Of a stretch of DNA of 64,000 nt, positions 58,581-64,000 are shown one piece after another. The position numbers were made by a program, and so were the translations under genes. Location: assembly GCA_964626565.1 (NCBI GenBank), contig CAZVFX010000014.1:19232-83231 (forward strand). Direction: 5' to 3'. Source of the stretch: CAZVFX01 sp964626565 (GTDB lineage Bacteria; Myxococcota_A; UBA9042; CAIXZC01). Each line of letters opens with the position of its first letter. Within the stretch, counting starts at the first letter, position 1. The notes beneath the pieces are model-generated. The model had not been told where the DNA came from, searched no databases, and saw only the letters and a program-made list of their open reading frames with translations.

Positions 58581-59543
58581 ATGCATCCGACCTTCCACCT
58601 GGGGCCGTTGGATTTCCCGGCCTACTTCACACTGCTCACTATCGGTTACCTCCTGGCTGTGATTCTGGCGTGGCGGCAGACGTTCCGCATTCCGGGCGTG
58701 GACCCCAACAAATTACTCGACCTGAGCATCGTTGTGCTTATCGCGGGCCTGCTGGGAGCCCGGCTGCTGCACGTGGTTGCCGACGGCTACTTCTGGGACT
58801 ACGTGAACCTGTGCGTCGACCCCATGAAGGTCAAGGGTAAGATGCTGAGGGGTGTGGTTCCCTGCACCGCCGACGACCAGTGTATCAAGGCCAAGATTGG
58901 CGAGCTATGCAATCTTGCCGCGGGTACCTGCCACCAGGGCCGGGACTGTCTTAGAGCGATTAAGGTGTGGTACGGGGGGCTGGCGTTCTACGGCGGCTTC
59001 CTTGGGGCCATGCCGGTTGGCATCTGGTATATTCTGCGCCATCGTGATCGCATGGTGTTGTGGCGGGTGGCTGACCTGGCCGGCTTCGGCATCGCGCTGG
59101 GGCTGATTTTCGGCCGCATTGGCTGTTGGTTCTCGGGCTGCTGCTTTGGCTTCACGACCGAAGGTCCCCTGGCGGTCATATTTCCGAAACACTCACCGGC
59201 CTGGGATCGGCATGTTGACCTCGACCTCATCAACCGGGCCGCGCCCGCGGCGTTGCCGGTAATCCCGACCCAACTCATTCATGTGGTGAGCAACTTCCTC
59301 ATCTTTGTTTTCTGCTTCATCATGTTCAAGCGCTGGCGCAAGTTCGACGGTATCGTCTTCTGGACCTTCATGATTCTCTATGCCGTTTCCCGGTTTCTTA
59401 TCGAGTACTACCGGGACGACTACCGGGGGGTATGGCTCGGCGGTTCGCTGTCCACCTCCCAGATAATCGCGATTCCTGCGGTGCTCGCATCAATAATAAT
59501 GCTGGTCATACTCAAACGCCGGGCGGCAAACGGGGATGGCTAG
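58581..59543 (+). CDS. lgt: Prolipoprotein diacylglyceryl transferase, copy 1
   Basis: 320 residues, 3 bases after lspA. Seen: membrane helices throughout, LGARLLHVVAD, the Lgt signature region GRIGCWFSGCCFG (where many enzymes have GRxGNFxNGE), and a C-terminal RFLIEYYRDDYRG. Between helices it carries a Cys-rich insertion with six Cys (residues 78-123; CTADDQC, CNLAAGTC). The essential His loop of E. coli (FHGG) reads FYGG here, as in several other lineages. It transfers diacylglycerol to the lipobox Cys at the inner membrane, the step before LspA. It overlaps copy 2 by 8 bases. Confidence 0.93.
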   Translation: MHPTFHLGPLDFPAYFTLLTIGYLLAVILAWRQTFRIPGVDPNKLLDLSIVVLIAGLLGARLLHVVADGYFWDYVNLCVDPMKVKGKMLRGVVPCTADDQCIKAKIGELCNLAAGTCHQGRDCLRAIKVWYGGLAFYGGFLGAMPVGIWYILRHRDRMVLWRVADLAGFGIALGLIFGRIGCWFSGCCFGFTTEGPLAVIFPKHSPAWDRHVDLDLINRAAPAALPVIPTQLIHVVSNFLIFVFCFIMFKRWRKFDGIVFWTFMILYAVSRFLIEYYRDDYRGVWLGGSLSTSQIIAIPAVLASIIMLVILKRRAANGDG

Positions 59544-60423
59544 CCACTACGGTGTCTTCCTCGCCGCGGGTGTTGCAGCCGGGGCTGCGGTAGCTTGGAC
59601 TCTGGCCCCACGCGTTGGAGTGGGACGGAATCGTTCCGTGGACCTGGCATTCTGGACGGTGGTTGGAGGGGTCGTCGGTGCCCGTTTGCTGTTCGTCATC
59701 CTTGAGTGGAGTTACTTCCGGGATCTGTGCTTCCATCCGGAGTTGAGACTGCCCCCTGGGATTCCGTGCGCGTCAGTAGCCGATTGCCTTCCGGGCCAGG
59801 AGTGCACGGAGGGCTGGTGCACCGCAGTTGGAGACTGTTTCGCAGTCTTCAAGTTCTGGCAGGGCGGGTGGGTATTCCTGGGAGGAGTGCTGGGCGCGAT
59901 TCCGGCTGCTGCTATCTATCTGAAGTTCACCCGAACCTCGCAGGCCGCAGGCTTCGCCCTGCTGGCCACCGTGCTGCCCCTGGGCCATGCGTTCGGGCGG
60001 GTCGGTTGCTGGTTCAGAGGTTGTTGTTTCGGAAAGTCGGCCACTCACGCCCTCGCCTTCGGCGGGCAGTATCCGGTCCAACTGTACGAGGCGGCCGGAG
60101 ACGTGCTGATCTTTGCCGTGCTGTTGCTCAGGTTCCTGAGGTTGTCGAGAGGTGGCCGGCAGGTTTCATCCCGGGAACTGGTGTCGATTTCTGCCCTCTA
60201 CCTCATGCTCTATCCGGTCTTTCGATTTGCCACGGAAATGCTGAGGGGAGACACGCGAAGAGGGCTCTGGTGCCCCACCGATTGGCCTGCCCTGGCCCGT
60301 GTTTTCGGGTTTGGCGCACAGGAACCGGTGCTGTGGTCTACCTCTCAACTCATCAGTCTGGTCCTGATGGTTGTGGGCGTCGGATTGTGGGTGGGCTACG
60401 TAAAAAAGGGTCAGTCGCCCTGA
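59536..60423 (+). CDS. Prolipoprotein diacylglyceryl transferase-like, copy 2
   Basis: 295 residues; the start lies 8 bases inside copy 1. Seen: the same membrane layout, GVVGARLLFVILEW, WQGGWVFLGGVLGA, the signature GRVGCWFRGCCFG, YPVQLYEAAGD (close to the family HPTQLYE) and FRFATEMLRGD. A six-Cys insertion (residues 65-101; CASVADCLPGQECTEGWC) sits in the same place as in copy 1 and in the same Cys order. Sequence elsewhere has diverged. It could be a second transferase for other substrates, or a partner subunit. Its end overlaps the RNase G gene on the other strand by 13 bases. Confidence 0.9.
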   Translation: MASHYGVFLAAGVAAGAAVAWTLAPRVGVGRNRSVDLAFWTVVGGVVGARLLFVILEWSYFRDLCFHPELRLPPGIPCASVADCLPGQECTEGWCTAVGDCFAVFKFWQGGWVFLGGVLGAIPAAAIYLKFTRTSQAAGFALLATVLPLGHAFGRVGCWFRGCCFGKSATHALAFGGQYPVQLYEAAGDVLIFAVLLLRFLRLSRGGRQVSSRELVSISALYLMLYPVFRFATEMLRGDTRRGLWCPTDWPALARVFGFGAQEPVLWSTSQLISLVLMVVGVGLWVGYVKKGQSP

Positions 60424-61910
60424 CCGAAAATCTCGAAGTGCTCGATGTGGAAGTTGTCCCGTTCCGTGATGACAACTCCGCGATGGTAGGTCTTCTCCAG
60501 GTTCTCGAGGCCGGGGCCGTACAACTCCATCAGCTTGCTAATGACGTTGGGGTTGGCATGCACGTGGATATTGCGAGCCTGGCGCTTCTTGACCTCCTTG
60601 CTGATCTTCTCGAACATGTAGTGGGAGATCATGGTCGGGCTCTTGAGGAATCCCTTGCCTTCGCAGTAGAAGCACGGCTCGGTGAGCCTTTTGACCACAC
60701 TCTCGGAGACGCGCTTCCGGGTCATCTCGATGAGCCCCAGCTCGCTCATGGGCAAAATGCGCGCCCGTGAGTGGTCAGCCTTCATTTCCTCCGCCAGCGT
60801 CTCCTCTACTTTGCGGCGGTTTTCCCGGTCCCGCATGTCGATGAAGTCGATGACGATGATGCCCCCGATATCTCGAAGTCTCAACTGATACGCGATCTCC
60901 CGGGCAGCTTCCAGGTTGGTCTTGAGGATCGTCTCTTCCGGATCCGACTTGCCTGTGTATTTGCCGCTGTTCACGTCGATTGCGGCGAAGGCCTCAGCCC
61001 GCTCTATGATTAAGTAGCCGCCCGATTTCAGCCACACTTTTCGTTGCAGAGCGCGGGCGATTTCGTACTCAATTCGATGGCGATCAAACAGCGGTTCCTT
61101 GTCATCGTACACTTCAATGCTGGCCGCGGCCCCGGGCAAGAATCTCTTGACGAAGTTCTCAACCGCCCGCGCCCCTTCTTCCGAATCGATAATCAGCTTG
61201 TCGAATCGCCGGCAGACCAGATCTCTGGCTGTTCGCAGCAGCAGGTCCAGGTCGCGATGAACGAGGGCCGGGGCGTCCAATGCAGCTCCGCCCTGCTGGA
61301 TCTGGTTCCACAGCTTGTACAGGAAGTCCATTTCTCCCGCGATTTCATCGGCAGGCCGACCTTCGGCGATGGTGCGCAAGATGACCCCCGTGCCCGGGGG
61401 ACGGAAACGCTCGCCGATTTCCTTCAAGCGGTCCCGCTCGTCAGGGTCATCTATCTTCCTCGAGATTCCCACATGATCGGTGGTCGGAAGGAACACGGCG
61501 AAGACGCCCGGCAGCGCGATGTTGCAGGTCAGTCGTGCGCCCTTTGAGCCGATGGGTTCTTTCGAAATCTGAACCAGTATCTCCTGCCCTTCGTGGACCA
61601 GGCGGGCGATACTGACCTCGTCCTTCTCCCGGTCTTCCGAAGGGTCGTCCGGCGTTTCTGAGGCCTCCTCAGCAGGGGCCTGGGTGCTCACGATGTCGTA
61701 CGCATACAGAAACGCGGTTCTCTCCAGACCGACATCAACAAATGCCGCGTTCATTCCGGGCAGAACCCTTAGCACCTTGCCCTTGTAGATGTTGCCCACG
61801 ATGCGCCGTTCTGTCGCGGTTTCGAAATTCACCTCTGAGAGGTTGCCATTCTCGATAACCGCGATGCGGGTAACCTCTTCGGTGTGATTTACTAACAGAA
61901 GATTGTCCAA
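60411..61910 (-). CDS. rng: Ribonuclease G/E family endoribonuclease
   Basis: 499 residues, matching RNase G rather than the longer RNase E. It starts at TTG 61910 with GGAG 6 bases upstream. Seen: the N-terminal S1 RNA-binding region (RIVGNIYKGKVLRVLPGMNAAFVDVG, then EGQEILVQISKEPIGSKGARLT), catalytic Asp in AAIDVNSGKYTG and in GGIIVIDFIDMRD, and the zinc-link Cys pair CFYCEGKG. An acidic insert within the S1 part (residues about 75-100) is unusual. Processes rRNA and mRNA 5' ends in the cytoplasm. It lies 21 bases after the Cys-rich lipoprotein gene on the same strand. Confidence 0.97.
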   Translation of the reverse strand: MDNLLLVNHTEEVTRIAVIENGNLSEVNFETATERRIVGNIYKGKVLRVLPGMNAAFVDVGLERTAFLYAYDIVSTQAPAEEASETPDDPSEDREKDEVSIARLVHEGQEILVQISKEPIGSKGARLTCNIALPGVFAVFLPTTDHVGISRKIDDPDERDRLKEIGERFRPPGTGVILRTIAEGRPADEIAGEMDFLYKLWNQIQQGGAALDAPALVHRDLDLLLRTARDLVCRRFDKLIIDSEEGARAVENFVKRFLPGAAASIEVYDDKEPLFDRHRIEYEIARALQRKVWLKSGGYLIIERAEAFAAIDVNSGKYTGKSDPEETILKTNLEAAREIAYQLRLRDIGGIIVIDFIDMRDRENRRKVEETLAEEMKADHSRARILPMSELGLIEMTRKRVSESVVKRLTEPCFYCEGKGFLKSPTMISHYMFEKISKEVKKRQARNIHVHANPNVISKLMELYGPGLENLEKTYHRGVVITERDNFHIEHFEIFGQGD

Positions 61911-61931
61911 AACAGTCTCCGGAATCGAAGG

Positions 61932-63149
61932 CTACTGCTTGCGGGGTACGTCGAAGAATCCATCGGTCAGTTCAATGGGCGGACCACCGGTGACGTCCTC
62001 AAGGGTACCCGAGAAGGTCCCGATCACCCTGCCTCCAGGCTGATCGAACTGGTCCATGGTCACCTGGTACGTGACCGACTCATACTTCCACTGGACCTCA
62101 TTCTGATCCGTGGTTCCGTCGTTGAACCAGATCCAAGGCGTTACAGAGCCCGGCTCGTCCGACGAGAAGCTGCCGACAACTCCTTCCTCGATGCCACCGA
62201 AATGCACTTCGAGGAGGTACATCCCCTTGGCCATGGATACCTGCAGGTCGGTGTCCTTGAAGATATAGACGCCCTGCTTGGTGTTGGTAAACTTGATCTG
62301 TTCGCTCTCGAAGTTGCCACCATTGATGGTTACCCACGCCTTTGGCGGGACCTCGAGCGGCGGGATGTCCTTGGGGGGGATGTCGATGGGGCCGGTGTCC
62401 TTGATTTCAGGAAGGACGATGTCCTCAAGTATCTCGAACCCACCCGAGTCTCCCGGCTCAATGACGTCGCCTTCGCCGGACTCTCCGTAGCTCACCCCCT
62501 CGACCCGTGGCTGGCAGAAGCCTTCAACGCACACTTCATCCTTACCGCAGTCAATGGGCTTCAGCTTGCCCTTGTGATTGCACTCCAGCGCCACGGACAG
62601 ATCCTGGCATTTTCTGGCTCCCGGAGTCTCGATGCACAGAGAGTCCATGTCCAGGCATACCGATGCCAGGTCGTCGCAATACTGGGTTTCGCCGCACTCG
62701 GTGGTCTCCCAGTTGCTGTCCGCGGTGCACGTCAACACCGTCTTCCACCCACACTGCTTTTCGTCAGCTTCGCACACCGACGGAGCGCAGGCGCCCGCGA
62801 TGCAAGCTTCGGTGTCGCTGCACGATTTTGTGGTGAGCTGCGAGAGGTTCTCGAGACACAGTTCGTACACTCCCGGCTGGGCAGGGTCACACTCGGCCTT
62901 GCCGGGGTCAACACACACTGCACTGGTGCAGGAACCGTCTTTGCACATGCCGTAGTCACCGCAGTGCTCATAAATATAGTGTTTCTGGTCTTCGCTGCAC
63001 GACCGCACGTAGCGACCGACGCAAACGGTGCCGCACTCGGGCAAAACCTCTACCGCATTGCCGTTTTCCTCACTGCCGCCGGTATCTCCTCCCGCAGAAC
63101 AGCCTCCCCATATCAGCGCAACCATGGCCAGCATCAGCGCCCTTTTCAT
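61932..63149 (-). CDS. Cys-rich lipoprotein
   Basis: 405 residues with lipobox GGC (about residue 17). Seen: a Cys-rich N-terminal half (about 40-215) with more than twenty Cys in short loops (CGTVCVGRYVRSC, CGDYGMCKDGSC, CIAGACAPSVC), a Pro/Asp-rich linker with DIPPKDIPPLEVPP (about 240-270) and a C-terminal beta domain (about 275-405) without Cys. No family recognised for the C-terminal domain. Probably surface-exposed. In the same direction as rng, which it precedes by 21 bases, an odd pairing for a housekeeping nuclease. Confidence 0.88.
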   Translation of the reverse strand: MKRALMLAMVALIWGGCSAGGDTGGSEENGNAVEVLPECGTVCVGRYVRSCSEDQKHYIYEHCGDYGMCKDGSCTSAVCVDPGKAECDPAQPGVYELCLENLSQLTTKSCSDTEACIAGACAPSVCEADEKQCGWKTVLTCTADSNWETTECGETQYCDDLASVCLDMDSLCIETPGARKCQDLSVALECNHKGKLKPIDCGKDEVCVEGFCQPRVEGVSYGESGEGDVIEPGDSGGFEILEDIVLPEIKDTGPIDIPPKDIPPLEVPPKAWVTINGGNFESEQIKFTNTKQGVYIFKDTDLQVSMAKGMYLLEVHFGGIEEGVVGSFSSDEPGSVTPWIWFNDGTTDQNEVQWKYESVTYQVTMDQFDQPGGRVIGTFSGTLEDVTGGPPIELTDGFFDVPRKQ

Positions 63150-63185
63150 CTTGTCACCTCGTTCTCAGTAGCAACGACTTGAAAC

Positions 63186-63214
63186 AAAATACCATCATGC
63201 GCGCACCAAGGCAA
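63186..63214 (-). promoter_or_regulatory. Putative promoter of the Cys-rich lipoprotein and rng
   Basis: On the minus strand TTGCCT (63214-63209), a 17-base spacer and TATTTT (63191-63186), 37 bases before the ATG at 63149. Confidence 0.5.
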
Positions 63215-63249
63215 GCCCACCGCCGACAGTATCGGGCGAAACAAATCGC

Positions 63250-63278
63250 TTCCCAGCCGATCCGGTGTCGGCTATAAT
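63250..63278 (+). promoter_or_regulatory. Putative promoter of the CDP-alcohol phosphatidyltransferase gene
   Basis: TTCCCA at 63250-63255, a 17-base spacer and a perfect TATAAT at 63273-63278. The expected transcript start lies about 15 bases before the GTG at 63300 or about 40 before ATG 63324. Confidence 0.5.
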
Positions 63279-63299
63279 GCCTAGCCAACCGAATACACG

Positions 63300-63986
63300 G
63301 TGGTTCAACACCGAGCTGAGCTGATGCAGGTAAAGGGAAGGAAGATTCCCCCGTATCCGGAGCGCTTGGACCGCTCACAGGAGTTCTACGACCTTTCGGT
63401 CCGGGTGCGCTGGGTGTTGTTCCTGCCTCTGGTCAAACTACTCAGCAGGCTGCGGGTCACCGCATCCATGGTCAGCTATACTGCGATTCTCTTCATGGCT
63501 CCCGTCCTATTTCTTGCCAGGGAGCGGCCCTGGTGGTCGGTTGGGCTGGTGATCGCCAGCATCTTCGCAGACCTGGTGGATGGAATTGTCGCCCGCTACC
63601 AGGAGACCTGCTCCGACAAGGGCAAGCTGGTTGATATGGTGTGCGACAACGTGTCGTTCACTATATTCATGGTGGCGCTGGTCTGCACCGGACTAATCGG
63701 AGCCGTTTCCGGCCTTCTGCTGACCTACACCATGCTGTTGTCCAAAGTGTTACGCTCCATCACCCACAGCTTCTACCTGGATACCGACTGGCATTTCAAG
63801 GCCGTCGCCGGTTTCCTCCCCAACCTCTCCACCGGTATCATCTTTCTGACCTACCTGATCTATGCTGCATCCGGTCACAACTACCTGACCGTAATCGGCT
63901 ACGTTCTGGCAGGGGCGTTGATATTGGATTCGCTGCTCTTCTACGTGCGGATTTTGATGGTGGCGCCTGATCGGGAAGGCAATTAG
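63300..63986 (+). CDS. CDP-alcohol phosphatidyltransferase
   Basis: 228 residues from GTG 63300; ATG 63324 (220 residues) is an alternative and neither has a strong ribosome site. Seen: five or six membrane helices and a complete CDP-alcohol motif, DLVDGIVARYQETCSDKGKLVDMVCD in sequence: D-x2-DG-x2-AR-x8-G-x3-D-x3-D (residues about 91-116, DNA about 63570-63647). Known reaction: joins a CDP-activated lipid to an alcohol, releasing CMP, in the inner membrane. The alcohol (glycerophosphate, inositol, serine or other) cannot be told from the motif. The last 14 bases of the window are non-coding. Confidence 0.93.
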   Translation: MVQHRAELMQVKGRKIPPYPERLDRSQEFYDLSVRVRWVLFLPLVKLLSRLRVTASMVSYTAILFMAPVLFLARERPWWSVGLVIASIFADLVDGIVARYQETCSDKGKLVDMVCDNVSFTIFMVALVCTGLIGAVSGLLLTYTMLLSKVLRSITHSFYLDTDWHFKAVAGFLPNLSTGIIFLTYLIYAASGHNYLTVIGYVLAGALILDSLLFYVRILMVAPDREGN

Positions 63987-64000
63987 TAATTACCAATTAT

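Overview
This 64 kb window is GC-rich and densely coded. It looks like the chromosome of an uncultured or little-studied deltaproteobacterial relative of the Myxococcota. The evidence is a run of genes resembling the Agl/Glt gliding machinery, many secreted Cys-rich proteins and lipoproteins, a MYXO-CTERM-like C-terminal tail, TPR-containing Ser/Thr kinases, and numerous one- and two-component regulators. A Bradymonadia-like origin is a guess from the Cys-rich repeats and should not be taken as shown. I see no rRNA, tRNA, CRISPR, phage or insertion sequence. Forty-six protein genes are supported, one of them cut by the left edge.

Region 1 (1-14.9 kb). A membrane-anchored TPR Ser/Thr kinase, truncated at the left edge, diverges from a long operon. 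That operon encodes an exported coiled-coil protein, three exported TPR proteins (786, 1231 and about 613 aa) with Pro/Glu-rich linkers, a small membrane protein, a MotA/TolQ/ExbB-type channel subunit and two ExbD/TolR-type subunits. An FHA-like/TM/TonB-like protein with an AgmX/PglI-type C-terminus follows under its own putative promoter. Together they resemble the Myxococcus AglRQS motor plus Glt/Nfs envelope proteins.

Region 2 (15-22 kb). A small periplasmic protein, an outer-membrane beta-barrel, a short Wza-like lipoprotein and a Wzc-like polysaccharide co-polymerase/tyrosine kinase form a polysaccharide export set. No glycosyltransferases are present. A dnaK overlaps the end of the Wzc-like gene. 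The adjacency of regions 1 and 2 suggests a proton-driven envelope machine that works with an exported polymer (gliding, or coat deposition as in Nfs). This is inference and is the most interesting system in the window.

Region 3 (22-32 kb). A MoaD-like beta-grasp protein lacking the diglycine tail ends inside the first of three tandem AIM24-family genes. Divergently there is a secreted gingipain-like (C25) protease with six Cys-rich repeats and a MYXO-CTERM-like tail. It overlaps a B12-binding radical SAM gene, and a small helical protein, an HTH-receiver regulator and a lipoprotein follow.

Region 4 (32-36.4 kb, minus strand). A hybrid histidine kinase whose phosphoacceptor His is replaced by Ser, a TPR Ser/Thr kinase and a macrodomain protein form a compact operon.

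Region 5 (36.5-54.7 kb). Envelope and signalling genes: a repeat-protein lipoprotein, an outer-membrane barrel, two convergent alpha/beta-hydrolase lipoproteins, a dual-FHA protein, a chemoreceptor, an HD-GYP response regulator, a Cys-rich lipoprotein, a receiver, and a receiver-PAS-histidine kinase.

Region 6 (54.7-64 kb). Housekeeping genes centred on lipoprotein maturation: ileS, an lspA with a large insertion, two tandem lgt genes each carrying a six-Cys insertion, RNase G, a Cys-rich lipoprotein and a CDP-alcohol phosphatidyltransferase. The lipoprotein enzymes fit the eight or so predicted lipoproteins encoded here.

Many intergenic promoter candidates carry a -35 box beginning TTGC rather than TTGA. 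No canonical intrinsic terminator (GC stem plus U tract) was seen. No gene-free stretch exceeds 300 bases; the longest is 1602-1840, which holds the promoter of the first operon.
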